The notes under the pieces: generated by a model
The model's database searches: none
What the model saw: only the letters and a program-made list of their open reading frames with translations
Told to the model about the DNA's origin: nothing
Program-made: the position numbers and the translations under genes
In this document: piece by piece, positions 1 to 11,350 of the stretch
Layout: each line of letters begins with the position of its first letter
How positions within the stretch are numbered: the first letter of the stretch is position 1
NCBI RefSeq assembly: GCF_036898095.1
Contig: NC_090745.1
Location: forward strand, 85,893,217-85,957,216
Length of the DNA: 64,000 nucleotides
Source of the DNA: Palaemon carinicauda
Lineage: Eukaryota > Arthropoda > Malacostraca > Decapoda > Palaemonidae
Direction: 5' to 3'

Positions 1-1440
1 GTATCTCTTCTCTTAATCCCAATTCATGAATGGTTTTAAGTATACCATATCTCCATGTAGTAACATATGCCTTTTCAAGGTAAAAAAAAACTGTCACACG
101 GTGCTGTTTGGAAGCAAAGGCTTCACAAATAGAGGACTCAAGTTGTATCAACACATCAGTCGTTGAGTGCATTTTTTTTTAATCCACACTGAATAGGTGA
201 TAAAATACCATTCTTTTCTAGGTACCACATCAGTCTTGCATTGACCATCTTCTCCATGATTTTACATAAACAAGATGTCAATGCTATAGGTCAGTAGTTT
301 GCTGCTAAAAACCTGTCCTTACTGGGTTTTAAAAAGGCTAAAATAATGGCTAATTCCCAAACACTTTGATAACTATGATAATGCCATATTCTATTAATAA
401 TGCTTAAAATAAATAACTTTGTATCAAAATGTACATATTTAATCATTGCATATAGAATTCCATCGGGTCCAGGGGCTGTATCGTTACAAGTAGCAAGCGC
501 GGAATCAAATTATCTTTCATTAAAAGGAGAATTATACAACTCTTCCCTTCCTGTTGCAAAATTTATAATTTTCTTTTCTTCAATGCTCCTATATTGGTGA
601 CCAGGAGGTGCTTCACACTTGCATGATACATTTGAAAAATGATCAGTCAGGGCGTTGCTAATATCATTTGCTTCAGTAACATACTGCCCGTTCACCTTCA
701 ACATTGGTGGTGGGTTTGAGGTAAATTTGCCAGCAATCTTTTTTATTTTCCTCCATACAGAAGATGGTGGTGTTCTACTGTTAATAGAGGAAACAAAAGA
801 CACCCAAGACTGACGTCTAGCTTCTTTCATGGCATGACGGAACTGTGCTCTACACTTTTTGTAAGTTATCAAATTTTCCTCAGTTTGGAGTCTATGCAAT
901 CTAGTCGGAGATTTGCTGGTGGCTCTGTGCAAAACAGTTAATTCTGAAGACGACCACGAGACAGGTTGTCGTTTGAATAATCCTGTGGTTTTGGGAATCG
1001 AATTGATTCCTGCTGTATGGAGAGTTCCATTCAGTAGGTCTATGGCATCATCAATACTTTCAAACTGTTCTGCACTCCACTCGATTTCACTTAGCTCACA
1101 AAATTTAACCCAGTCTGCCTTGTCAAGATTCTATCGTGGCGATCTTTGTAAAGGTGGACCCTTGATGATGTTTATAATGATTGGTGCATGATCACAAGTA
1201 TGCCAATCATCTAATGTCCTCCAATCAAAATCAAGAAGGCAGTTAAGAGCTTGCAATTGAAAGGGCAATGCATGACAAGGTACCTGTCTGAACATGGAAG
1301 TGCGTGGGCTCTCCTGTATTAGGGAGTCTGACATCCTCATTCTCCACAATTGATGAGATAACATTGCCCCTTGTGTTTGCCAGAACATCACCCCATAAAG
1401 GATGTCTACCATTCATATATCCCAGCAAGAGAAAAGGTTG
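1..1440 (-). mobile_element. I/Jockey-type non-LTR retrotransposon, partial and decayed
   Basis: Read right to left, this segment carries the pol-like protein of a non-LTR retrotransposon. Around 1430-1140 is the end of an AP-type endonuclease: a segment reading NGRHPLWGD (the GDFN-type motif) and later a CDHAPI motif (the SDH motif). Around 1110-510 is the basic linker typical of the family (for example KCRAQFRHAMKEARRQSW). From about 480 to 1 is the start of reverse transcriptase: a degraded RPIALTSCLCKIMEK block, then LEKAYVTTWRYGILK. The frame changes several times and stop codons occur. The usual Asp in the AYDTTW block is Val here. The remainder, with the catalytic YADD box, lies beyond the left edge. 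Whether the clade is I or Jockey is not settled. Confidence 0.85.
510..932 (-). pseudogene. linker region between endonuclease and reverse transcriptase (LINE ORF2 fragment)
   Basis: This is an open stretch of 140 codons inside the decayed retrotransposon. It is rich in Lys and Arg and contains the phrase SSVWRKIKKIAGK, followed by a block ending in DHFSNVS, which is the usual order in I/Jockey ORF2 proteins just before the RT domain. The frame is open to the right of its first ATG toward the endonuclease, so the ATG is not a real start. It is an ORF2 remnant, not a host gene. Confidence 0.75.
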
Positions 1441-1449
1441 AGGGAGTTG

Positions 1450-1759
1450 TTAACCCTTTTACCCCCAGGCTCTTTGGAAATTTCCAACCCTTAACCCCCA
1501 AGGGGTTATTTTTTCCCCAGCGCATTTTGCAGTATATTTTTTTTAAATTGCTCTAACAGCCTTAATTTTTGTCATAGAGAGGTCAGGTTGGTCTCATTCT
1601 CTTGGAAAATGCCTGAATTTTTTCAAAAAATTATCAAAAATATGAAAAAAAAAAATTTTTATAGCATTTTTTTGCAAGGACGTACCGGTACGTCCATGGG
1701 GGTAAAGGGATGAGTTTTGTGAAACGTACCAGTACATCCTTTGGGGGAAAAAGGGTTAA
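1450..1759. mobile_element. piggyBac-type MITE with TTAA ends
   Basis: A short element of about 310 bp is bounded by TTAA on both sides. The ends are inverted copies: TTAACCCTTTTACCCCCA at the left, and the complement of TTAACCCTTTTTCCCCCA at the right. A TTAA target and termini starting CCCTTT fit the piggyBac superfamily. The interior has no coding capacity; it is A/T-rich and contains a palindromic GTACCGGTAC block near 1683-1692. It is non-autonomous. Confidence 0.75.
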
Positions 1760-2399
1760 ATGACCTCTACTAAATCATCATATAAAATATTATAATTTGG
1801 AGGTAAGTACAGAGCATATTGTATATTTTCTCCCTATATCAATTTGTACAAGCTGTTTGAGACAAGAAGCATAACATGAAGGACTCGGGTTTGTTTAGTT
1901 GGGAAAAATATAATTATTCCTAAAGTTTATGATTTCTTCTTAAACGAATGCAAAGCACCATTCTTTAATGGGAGACTAAATCTAAGGAGGGAGAAGTCCC
2001 TAAGAATCAAATTACTTTTTGATTCAACTTTCCTGGGAATTGTCAGTGCACCTGGTCCTGTACAGGAATAAGGATAATATTAACTCCTGCTAAACTCCTA
2101 ATTTTCTTTGCATAGGGATGCCATAGGCATTAGGTTGGGCCTATACTAGAAATAAATGGCAATAGGTCACCATCAGAACATATATCCTCATATGAGATGT
2201 CCAAATGTATTCATAACTATCATAAGAAATAGGTTTGAATACGTATCCATCCTCCCACTCATCTAGGAGGATGAGGGATAAACAGAACTGCCTTTGGCCC
2301 TTAAACCCCGAGACTGGTGAAGTAGAGAGTACTATCGCCTTTGTGGAGCGCAAAAGTGGGCGTGCTATTGGGCGGTGTGCATACCACACAATCTCATGT

Positions 2400-2816
2400 G
2401 CATGATGGGGCATTTCTGTAGTCTTGAGAGAGCTGACAGTGGTCCCGGATGGTAACTTGTTTCTGTTCCCCGTTGCGCAAGTGCGTGGGAATTTCCTAGC
2501 ACGTGGGATGGCCTTATTACGACCAACAGTAAGTGAACAAGACTCAGTGCGACACCAAATACTGATTGCAGGAGTGTAAACCCCTGTACCATGTACCGAG
2601 ACACCTTTCTGGTCTGGGTTGGTTCTCAGCACCATACCGAGAGAAAGAGAGAAAAGGGGAAGAAGGGAGATGCCCTTCATCCAAAATGACAGTGCGCATG
2701 CTAAGTTTAGTACAAAAGTGAGCACCAATTGCAAGAATGTAAGCCCTTGCACCACATACTAAGACATCTTCCCAATTTGGGATGGTTCTTGGTATCGCAC
2801 CATTTCTCACGCACAA
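2400..2816. repeat. imperfect tandem duplication, period about 163 bp
   Basis: The segment starting near 2564 (GATTGCAGGAGTGTAAACCC, then a CTGGTCTGGGTTGGTTCTCA block) recurs near 2727 (AATTGCAAGAATGTAAGCCC, then TTTGGGATGGTTCTTGG) with an offset of 163 bp. The two copies are clearly related but diverged. No gene could be assigned, and the open frames on the minus strand here look like chance. Confidence 0.55.
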
Positions 2817-2909
2817 GTCAGTCTAACTGTAGATCAGTTTTCTTGGACTTTGATAATATTATCCTCCTCACACAAGTAGCAGCATTTGAAAAATTTTACG
2901 AAGACAAAG

Positions 2910-3296
2910 CTAAGAATAAAGAACTAGAAGACGGTGAAGGGCACACACACTTCTTGTTCGTCTTCTTTGGGGTCGTGGATACCAATGAGAATGCTCCCCC
3001 AGGGGACTCTTTCCAGCAGCAGAGACAAAACTAGCAGGTGTTATATTCTTCAGCACCTCCATAAGTGAAGCAGGAGTCCGGAAAACACCAAAGGTGCAGT
3101 CATAGAAATCCTTGTGGCAGTCAAAAAACTCTTCTGCTATCAGCAAACCAGTGATATCCACCAACTTCCTTTGGTTTAACTTGTCATTGTCGAACTGCCA
3201 CACAGTGGGGTGATGATTGCATACAGTCATGTCCACAGCAACAGAAACAAGGATGATGAGATTAAGGGCAGGTGTGCAAACAAACCTGTTACACAT
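2910..3296 (-). CDS. unrecognised open frame, possible exon
   Basis: A 128-codon frame has non-repetitive composition: hydrophobic start (ALNLIILVSVAVDM), several Cys, Trp and Phe residues, and a basic C-terminus. I do not recognise a family. A possible acceptor (GTGTAACAG then GTTTG) lies near its upstream end, but the pyrimidine tract is poor and no clear donor is seen. It sits in the window portion where further syntaxin-18 exons would be transcribed in the same direction, but it does not resemble a SNARE helix. It may be part of a decayed transposable element or chance. Confidence 0.2.
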   Translation of the reverse strand: MCNRFVCTPALNLIILVSVAVDMTVCNHHPTVWQFDNDKLNQRKLVDITGLLIAEEFFDCHKDFYDCTFGVFRTPASLMEVLKNITPASFVSAAGKSPLGEHSHWYPRPQRRRTRSVCALHRLLVLYS

Positions 3297-3984
3297 TTGC
3301 AGCTTTACCCAGAAAAAATTGTATAAACTTTAATTCTTACGCTAATTATCCCTCATACGTGTCAGTGTGTCTGCACACTTATCCATTTATTGATAAAAGA
3401 CAAAGAAACATATCAAAACAGCCAAAATAAGATAGGCAGAAAGAGTGCGTTTGTGCTGCTTGCAACAAAAGTCAAAAGTGTTTCCAGCTGAATGACAGGT
3501 GTGCAAAGCTTTTCTTTCTCCTGCCAGTACTATAGTTATAACTGTTTCAGCTTCCCAAGTCATACTCCTTTTAATGGAGGGTGGTTTGTATTCGTTTAGA
3601 AACAAACGGTCAATTGCTCTTTCAAAACATCTTGATAAAAAAACTTACTTTTGTTATCTCAATAATCCCCTGTTACACAAGTAACACTAAATATGTAATA
3701 CACTGTAAAGAGTTCACCCATAATACTCAACAATAGGATTCACACAGTCACGCCCACTAAACAGTACAAAGATTATGCTATTAAAAAAGTACAGAAAGTA
3801 CAGTATACAACAAAAATTCAATTGAGGACCTATCTTACAGGTGGATTATAAAAATCTTCAAGTAAGGAAAATATGCAAAGCATCAAAGATAAAACTAGAA
3901 TGTGACTTCTATTAAGAGTAATTGAGATTTTAACTATATTTTACCTCATTAAAAAGAACATACATTACATATCAAAACACCTAC

Positions 3985-4129
3985 CTGGTTGGGATCCATC
4001 ACATGTGTCTTGACTAGAATTGGATTTGGTTCTGGTGTGACCCAAGGCATTAGACACAGATGGTTCTTCCATGGTATTACTTTGCCGTTTCTTAACACCA
4101 ATTGGTCGATGTAATTTCATCAAAGTCTC
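3985..4129 (-). CDS. STX18: syntaxin-18, coding exon 3 (linker region)
   Basis: This 145-bp exon has a clean acceptor (GGTTATAG before GAGACT) and donor (CCAG then GTAGGTG). It encodes 48 residues plus one base, starting ETLMKLHRPIGVKKR and continuing into a Ser/Thr/Asn-rich stretch. It joins in phase 0 to the exon at 5876-6073. In syntaxin-18 this position, just after the basic helix of the N-terminal domain, is a disordered linker before the SNARE helix, which fits the low-complexity polar content. Its donor is phase 1. The next exons, for the SNARE motif and C-terminal anchor, are not in the 3984 bases that remain to the left. Family assignment rests mainly on the first coding exon. Confidence 0.75.
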
Positions 4130-5875
4130 CTATAACCAAAAAAATGTTTGGCTTATAACTTTGCGAAATCAAAATGCCAGATAAACTATACTCCTTATTT
4201 CTACCTTTCTTTTACACAGATACAAACTGTCACATCAATATAAATTGACTCTTGGCAATGTGATGCTGTTAGGCTATGAGTTCTGTCTCTTGCAGATGCA
4301 ATGTTTAGAGATAACCTAATTCCTTCATGCATTTTACTACAATATGAGCATTTTCATCTGCTTGTTTGTGTCTTTTGACCCAAAGACATGTACTTTAAGC
4401 ACATCTGGAGATTTTCTTCAGATACTATAATTTCTTACATCAAGCATTCTTTTTCTGCTTAAGTCTGTTACTTCTATCGATTGTCCACCTCATTTTCACT
4501 CTATAGCTGCATTCATTCTCTGGAGTTTATTAACATAAACCTCATGCTAGGAATATTACATAATTATTATTATCTATTTCTCTTTAATTACTTAAGAATC
4601 ATTACTTTTATCCTTGCTTAAATAGCCACTTCAATTCTTGCTTTCATAAATATTTGGTGGTATTTTTCTCTTCCTACTTGTATCGATGTTAAATGTCCGT
4701 TTTCACCTCCCTCTAAACACAGAGAAGTAAGAACAATAGATAAGTTTTAGCACAAATTTTTAAAATATGTTTAGTTTCTATTTTCCTTTTTTCTTTATTG
4801 TTCATATCAACACTCCATGAGCAGATTCACAAAGTTTTGGCTTGATATTTCAGTAAGTTTTTCTCCTAGGTTTATGGATGAGAAAATGGTAGATTTGGCA
4901 GTTTGTTTTCCATAAATCCCGTCTCTACCCTCGACAACAGAGAGAGAGAGAGATAATTCATGAGATTTTGTTTGTTTTCCCGGCTCTTTTCTTTTCAGTC
5001 ATATTTCAGTCCCTTTGTGTGAATCTTGCACATATGGTTATTCTTTTTCTTAGAGAATTTACAGTATAAAGGGAAATTCCTATACTGTATTCTTCCCCTA
5101 CGGCCTTAAGGTTATATGATTTAGAGAAATAACTGCTTTGCTTTTGAGGCATTTTGTCTTTACATTTACAGTATACTGAAGATAAATTCCTAATCTATCA
5201 CCGTCTTATAAATTTAGATGAGTTAGGACAATAGAAGGTAGGTACAATGTAAGATTTGATTTATCATAGGGATTTTTTTCTTTTACTTTCTATGTTTTGC
5301 TTGAGGTGATTCTTATTACATTTCCATCAAAACAATTTTGTTGCCAAGATTGAGAATACTGTATGTTCTTTCTGCACGATATCTCCGCAAGTCTTTTTTT
5401 CTAGCTTTCTCCAGTTTTGAGTTATTCAATAACAGGGTTCAAGCTTCCTCTACAGCTAAAATACTGGTGGAAATAATTAACTTTGATTTGTTTCATCCTC
5501 AAAATTCAATGAATTTCAGTACATCACATTTCTATAATTGCCCTTTCTGTTCAATTGTAAGGTAATAAAAATAATTGAAGTGCCTTTCCAAGTATACAGA
5601 CTCATTTTATATATTCTTTTTCTAATTACTGCTTAATGTAGTAATTTGTGAAATCTATAATTAGCATAACCCTAAAGATAAACTTGACCTAATTTGAAAG
5701 TTTTCTCAGTTGACCTATTGTCATTACTGGATCCATACTTTCTATAAGAACTCATTACTATGATAATATACTTTATTTCATTCTGTTAATGCAAATCAGA
5801 TACTGCGTACAGTAGTAAAAGGCATTAAATGCATGGATATAAAATATGTCATACATGCATTAGTGTACAACTTAC
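4130..5875 (-). other. syntaxin-18 intron between coding exons 3 and 2
   Basis: This stretch of about 1.75 kb lies between two in-frame exons. It is A/T-rich, contains a short GA run near 4940-4955, and has no open frame or repeat I can name. Confidence 0.6.
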
Positions 5876-6073
5876 CTTGTCTTTTAGTTTCTTTTTCCTT
5901 TTACTCTTTATATCTTTGAAATGGGAGTTAACTTGTTGAAAATTAAGCTCCAAAGTAGAAATTATATTTTTCCTGCACTCACAAGCATCGTTGGAACCTT
6001 GCTGATCTCCCTCAACTTCTAAACGGAGAGTTTTGATGTTCTCATCAATGATTCTTAGGTTGGTTGTAACAAC
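5876..6073 (-). CDS. STX18: syntaxin-18, coding exon 2 (N-terminal helical domain)
   Basis: This 198-bp exon (66 codons) has acceptor ACTTAACAG before GTTGTT and donor GACAAG then GTAAGTTG. Both phases are 0, so it fits exactly between the exons at 19909-20181 and 3985-4129. The product is helical and charged: VVTTNLRIIDENIKTLRLEV, then a CECRKNIISTLELNFQQ helix, then a strongly basic end (IKSKRKKKLKDK). In the family this corresponds to the part of the N-terminal domain where a helix ends in a basic segment before the linker. Sequence identity to known proteins is modest here; the in-frame splice structure is the stronger evidence. Confidence 0.8.
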
Positions 6074-6179
6074 CTGTTAAGTAAAATAAATAAATAAATA
6101 AATAAATTACTGCCCAATAAGTTTACTCTCAGTAATACATATATAAAATATTTACAAAGATCACATTAGGCTTTACAGA

Positions 6180-7370
6180 CAAGACAGCTAAACTTTAATC
6201 AAACAAGAGAGCAGACAGGCTTTACAAGCTGGTATTCAACAACTGACCATACCCATGTAATTAAGTAGCTAATGAAAAAATTAACAGAATACTGTATGAC
6301 GAACTGCTATGTATGGCATTTATAGACTATGAGAAAGCTTTTGATTCTCACAAAACTTCAGCAGTAATGAAAGCTCTTCAAAGACAAGGAATAGATGAAT
6401 CTTATGTTATAACCCTTAAAGTTATCTATATGGGTAGTATAGCAATCCTAAAACTACATAAAGATAGTGAGAAAACCCCAATTGAGGAAGGAGTTAAACA
6501 GGGAGACCACACCTATATGAAATTATTCACAGCATTCCTAGTAGTAGTTTTAAGAATTTAGATTGGGGAACTGTAGGAGTTAATATCAATGGGAAATACC
6601 TTAACAACTTAAGATTTGCAGGTGCCATAGTTGTGTTTAGAGAATCATGGCAGGAATGGAAAAATATGAAATAACATTTGAATAGAGAAAGCAGTAATGT
6701 AAGACTGAAAATGAATACGAGTAAATCTGAAACAATGTTCTACAATGAAAATGCAGACACAACAAATAAGGGTTACGGACAAACCTCGATTGTTAAGGAA
6801 TATACATACTTAAGACAGACAGTGTTTTCCCAGGACACGATATAGACATTAAAGGAAGGATATGCTTGGGATGGAGAGATTTTGGTAAAACACCACTTTC
6901 TCTAAAAAGAAAAGTACTTAGTCAGATGGTCCTACCAGTGCAGTACTAACATATGCATCGGAAACTTGGAGCCTTAGAGCATAAGGTAGTTACAACTCAT
7001 AGAGCTATGGAAAGAAGAATGATGGAAATACAGTAACACAAAGTGACAGAATATGAGCTACATGGATGCAAGAGCAATCTAAATTAGAGGATATTCAAAC
7101 TAAATATATGAAAAAGAAATAGACGTGGGCAGGAGATATACAGTAATGAGAATAACTGATAATAGATGGACAAGAAGAATAACTGAATAGGTCCCTAGAA
7201 ATTGCAAACGAAGCCGGGAAAGGAAGAGAAGCCGATGGATTGACGAACTAAGAAAATTTGTGGCTGTGGACTGGGATAGAAATACCATAAGCAGACATGT
7301 ATAGGAGACCATGTCAGAGGCCTTTGTCCTGCAGTGGAGGAATATCATAATAGAGTCTGTATGAAAAGAT
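6180..7370 (+). mobile_element. RTE-type LINE relic
   Basis: Plus-strand remains of an RTE-type retrotransposon, inserted in the large syntaxin-18 intron in antisense. Reading along it: a LNFNQTREQTGF block near 6190 (the NQPREQAGFR motif of RT), AFIDYEKAFDS at 6313 (RT motif A), EEGVKQGD near 6490 (motif B), LRFAG near 6610 where YADD-type motif C should be, and near 7200-7340 a C-terminal Arg/Trp-rich tail. Stops and frame changes break it throughout. A related copy lies inverted at 56480-57460. Confidence 0.8.
6313..6561 (+). pseudogene. reverse transcriptase fragment (RTE clade)
   Basis: An 82-codon open fragment starts MAFIDYEKAFDS and holds the first catalytic Asp of RT motif A, then motif B as EEGVKQGD. 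The frame then diverges: the expected SPKLFTA block appears as YMKLFTA. It is a piece of the decayed LINE, with no start or stop of its own. Confidence 0.75.
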
Positions 7371-8424
7371 TTAATCTTGATTTTTCTTATGTACTACTTT
7401 ATATAGTGTATAGTAGTTATTATTATTGTTAACAATATAAAATTGTCCTACAGTAATCCCATCTGAAAAGATGTCCTAAGTAATCTACAATAATTTCTTT
7501 TTTTTTTCTTGACAGTTAACTGGCAGCGTCCCCTACTCACCATACAACACTGAGATGGTAGTGAGTTCAGGACTTAAAAATGAGCCATATTCCTTGGTGT
7601 TTACACCTAGGCAACCTTTTTTTTTCCCGTTATCACCAGCTGGACAACGGAGAAGTATTGCGTAACCTTCATTACCATAACAGTTCCTGTTTTGTGTATA
7701 TCCTTAAACTATGAGAGGTGTTATTACTGAATAGATAAAGTTATTTTTGCCTTCCGCCAGCAAAAAGTGTTTGTTGATTCCATATACTTTAAAGACAGTA
7801 CAGTATTGTTTTATTACAAAATTATCCTTATCACTGACAGACAGTTTCCAATCACAGTGTAATTACCTCTTTTCATATGTTAACAATTTTTCCATGAACA
7901 GTGTTTCACATACTCATCCTAAGAAAACATGGGACCATAGAGTGGCATGGAAAAAAGTTTCAGCTACAAACAAATTTTAAATGTTGTCAATGTCCAAAGC
8001 CTGCTGACTGTTTATGTAGATAATGAACCACAATGACGTGTGAAAATATTTTTTGCCGTACGTGATCTGACAACGCGAACTGCCGCGTCATACGTAACTT
8101 ATTGTTGGGGGAAATTCTGCGTAGATAAGCAGATCACTCAAGAAAAACAAAACTCACACCACAAGACGGCAGATGGTTAAGGGACATGTGGAGCCTAAAA
8201 GAAAATGGGAAGTAGCAGCTGCGCATGCACGGCAGGCCTATACTGATCATTTACTTCATCCAGGAGCTTGATCCAGTTTGGTGACATTTTTTGCCACTCA
8301 TGAGAAATTTATTTTATATTTCAGAAAGTGTTTTTTTTTTTTTTTATGAATTGTGCATTACAAGGATTTGAAGACATTAAAGAGTGAGTATAAACACATG
8401 AGAGCTACATAATTTTTTGATATA
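7371..8424. other. no recognised gene
   Basis: Intronic sequence between the RTE relic and the Tigger derivative. It has poly-T runs near 7498-7510 and 8330-8345 and a moderately CpG-rich patch near 8060-8120 (GTACGTGATCTGACAACGCG). Nothing further could be identified. Confidence 0.4.
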
Positions 8425-9516
8425 CAGTAATACCTTGAGATACGAGCTTAATGCGTTCTGGGACTCGAGCTCAAATATCAATTCCTCGTATCTCGGATCA
8501 ATTTTTCCCATATAAAATAACTAAAAAAAAATTAATCCGTTCCCACCATCTGAAAAAACACCTAAAAACAGTATATTACAGTGAAAAAACATGTTTTTAA
8601 TTGTTGTAATTCACAACCAACACTCAAAAAATAACAAATACCTATGTACTGGTTATGGTCTGCAATAAAATGTGACATTATTATGTTCTTACCTTTGAGA
8701 CAGACGGTAGTGGCTAACGGCGGTGTGTGCGGAGGAGGAGCGAGAGAGAAAGGGGAGGAGAGAGACTTGACGGCAACACGTTCGGTACGCAACACTTTTG
8801 TAACACTACATAACATAACTTAAACTTTAAATTTGACTTAAATGAAATTAGCTTACTGTACACACTTAAAAATAAATGTTAATCTTACGTTACACTAGAC
8901 TTAATTCTAATTTTGTTTTCATTTTCATTTTTTTACTTTTCTTCTTCCGGCTTGGCTCTTTTTGCCTCGCTTTTTGACTCGCTTTCACCTTCACTTTTTG
9001 CCGCCCTTTTTAAAAGGAACCTATCTAGGGATGCTTGCCTTTGTTTCCTCCTTCTGCTTGAGGATGGTATTGTTGATGTACTCCTCTCATATTGGCGAGC
9101 CAGCTCAGTCACTCGCACACCACTCTCATGTTTTTCAATTATTTCATGCTTTATCTTGATTGTCATCATACGCTTTTTCTTTTCACTACCCTTGTTTGCA
9201 CTCGCTTGCTTTGGACCCATTGTTTATTCACATAATTCTGTACTGATTAACACAAAAAAAACGTAAAAAGAGCAAACACAACGGCCAATGCTCGGAGATA
9301 ACTTTACGCGACCTAGATCCGACGGGAAAGAGCGAGCGATGCTGTCCTCGTGAGCAGCCTCTTGCACACTTGGCCACCTAGCGGCCGCATAGAGAACCGT
9401 CTCGTATTCTCGTATCTCAAATTTGTCTCGTATCACGGGGGAAAAATTTGCTCGAAACTTTCCTCTTATCTCAAATTTCTCGTATATTGGGACACTCGTA
9501 TGTCGAGGTATTACTG
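8425..9516 (-). mobile_element. Tigger/pogo-type DNA transposon, internally deleted
   Basis: The element is 1092 bp and flanked by TA on both sides (8423-8424 and 9517-9518). The termini are inverted copies: CAGTAATACCTTGAGATACG at the left, and the complement of CAGTAATACCTCGACATACG at the right. TA duplication and CAGT-type ends fit the pogo/Tigger branch of Tc1/mariner. Next to both ends are further diverged pieces of the same GATACGAG-type motif. The only coding part is a 95-codon frame made of the two ends of a Tigger transposase, so the element cannot move on its own. Confidence 0.85.
8933..9220 (-). pseudogene. Tigger transposase, N-terminus fused to C-terminus
   Basis: Ninety-five codons. 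Residues 1-50 (MGPKQASANKGSEKKKR, then IKHEIIEKHESGVRVTELAR) are the first helix-turn-helix of a pogo/Tigger transposase, the DNA-binding CENP-B N-terminal type. From about residue 53 on (SSRRRKQRQASLDRFL, then Lys/Glu-rich) the sequence is the charged C-terminal tail of the same family. The second DNA-binding domain and the whole DDE catalytic domain (roughly 350-400 residues in the family) are missing without loss of frame. If translated it could only bind DNA. Confidence 0.75.
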
Positions 9517-10664
9517 TATGGGAAAAATTGACCCAGAATCGGTTTCTTTATGGTCAAGGATGCAATTTTTGTTTTTTACATCGTTTGTGCCTCATGTTGT
9601 TTGTGCATTTCTTTGAGAGAATTAGTGCTTAATATTGTCTATATGTGCTTGTAGATTGATTCTGAATACTTGAAAAGCCATTGTTTTATCATTTTGTGTA
9701 AAGAAATTGCTGAGCTATGAATATTTTTTTTTGTGATGTATTTTTCAATTTTTCTGTCCATCCGGTTTGCCTCTATATTTGGTTAAATTTGTGTTATCTA
9801 TTGCTTAGAAATACTAGCACCATCACTGTGAGAAGTGCAAGACAAAGGTTTATTTTTATATGAAAAAAAAATACCTATATAGACTTTGCTTTGTCTCCAA
9901 AGTGACCTATTTTTAGTTCAATGTATTTGTTTGCATCTTGTTTTGCCATACTTCCTGAATTCATGGTTTATTTCATTTCAACTGAATTATGAATGACTAG
10001 ATGATGTTGCACAGTAAATATAATTACAAGAAAAGACATGAATTTCACGAGGTCTGTGACAAAAAGACCCAGTTTGCCTGGTCTTTGTGTCCTCTGTGAC
10101 CTACTTTTGTATTTGACTTTGTGTATATATGTTTGAGTTTTTTGCTTTTATATATTCTTATTTTGCCTTTGCTTGGATGCACAGTCATTGTATGAACTTT
10201 GATAGCGAATGATTTTTTAGTTTTACAGCCAAAAAAAACTTTTTTATGTGCTTTGTTCCCCACGTGGACGCTTTATAGTTTTGCTTTTTTTGATACACCC
10301 TTTTGATAATCAAAGATATGGCTCATTTCATTCAAGTGGTTGTGCAATAAAAATATAAAGACGAGAAAAAATGATTTAGTGAAGTCTGTGAGAAAATGAG
10401 CACGCTTGCCTCGTTTTTGTGTCGCACATGACCTACAAGTCCAAGAGAATCTACAGAAAGACAAAAGTACCTGACTATAACTTTTGGAATGAATAGTAAA
10501 CAATGTTTGATTGTCTGGTATGAGATGAAAGACATGCCCACCTAACTGGTAAAGCAAACCTTACTTTGATCATTAACCTAGGACTTGTGGGGTGGTTGAG
10601 GTGGGAAGTGCAACTTTAGGGTCTCAGGCTTTTATAGTTACAAAAAAAAAAAAACTTAACAAAT
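9517..10664. other. no recognised gene
   Basis: A/T-rich intronic DNA. Two stretches near 10030-10110 and 10320-10440 resemble each other (a GAAAAGACATGAATTTCACG-like block, a GTCTGTGAC block, then TTGCCT and GTGTC blocks), suggesting an old duplication of about 100 bp. No gene is seen. Confidence 0.35.
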
Positions 10665-11350
10665 GTGATTTGGGTAATAGCCTAGTATAGAACACCACGC
10701 TCTCCACTTACTCCAATATAATGTAATCCTACAGTTCTCACCTTCTTGCGCAGTAATTAGGTGGTTATTTAAATTCTGGGAAAGCAATAATTAGCAAGAT
10801 ATGTTGAAGAGGGGAGAAGGGGTTATAAAAAGAAAATAGCTCGGTTTCCTCACTAAACAACATGGAACTGACGTCAACATAGTCAACCAAACAGATCGTG
10901 ATGCCAGGGTACATAAACAGAAGTTCGTGATGCCAGCGTACATTTGATATACAGTACTGTATATTCAAAATATACTTAATCAAGAATTGTGATTACTCAA
11001 AAGTGTCACTATTTGTAAATTGCATATTTAAAGGACACTTTTGAGTAATTATTCCATTTTTAATTAAGTATACAGTATTTTGAATATACAGTAAATCAAA
11101 TGTACGCTGGCATCACGAATTCTGTTTGGTTGACGATGTTGACATGTCAGTTCCAAGTCGTTTAGTGAGGAAACCGAGCTATTTTCTTTTTATAACCCCT
11201 TTCCCCCTCTTCAACATATCTTGCTAATTATTGCTTTCCCAGAATTTAAATAACCCCCTAATTACTGTGCAAGAAGGTGAGAACTGCAGGATTACATTAT
11301 ATTGAAGTAAATGGAGAGCGTGGTGTTCTATACCTATTACCGTGATTTGT
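10665..11350. repeat. long near-perfect palindrome (fold-back element)
   Basis: The left arm (about 10665-10985) and right arm (about 11040-11350) are reverse complements over roughly 300 bp. For example AGAACACCACGCTCTCC near 10690 is matched by GGAGAGCGTGGTGTTCT near 11312. The short centre also pairs: ATTACTCAAAAGTGTC near 10991 against GACACTTTTGAGTAAT near 11034. The left arm carries an extra tandem duplication of a CGTGATGCCAG segment (about 10897-10945) absent from the right arm. There is no coding capacity. A diverged half of the same element is at 49658-51110. Confidence 0.85.
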
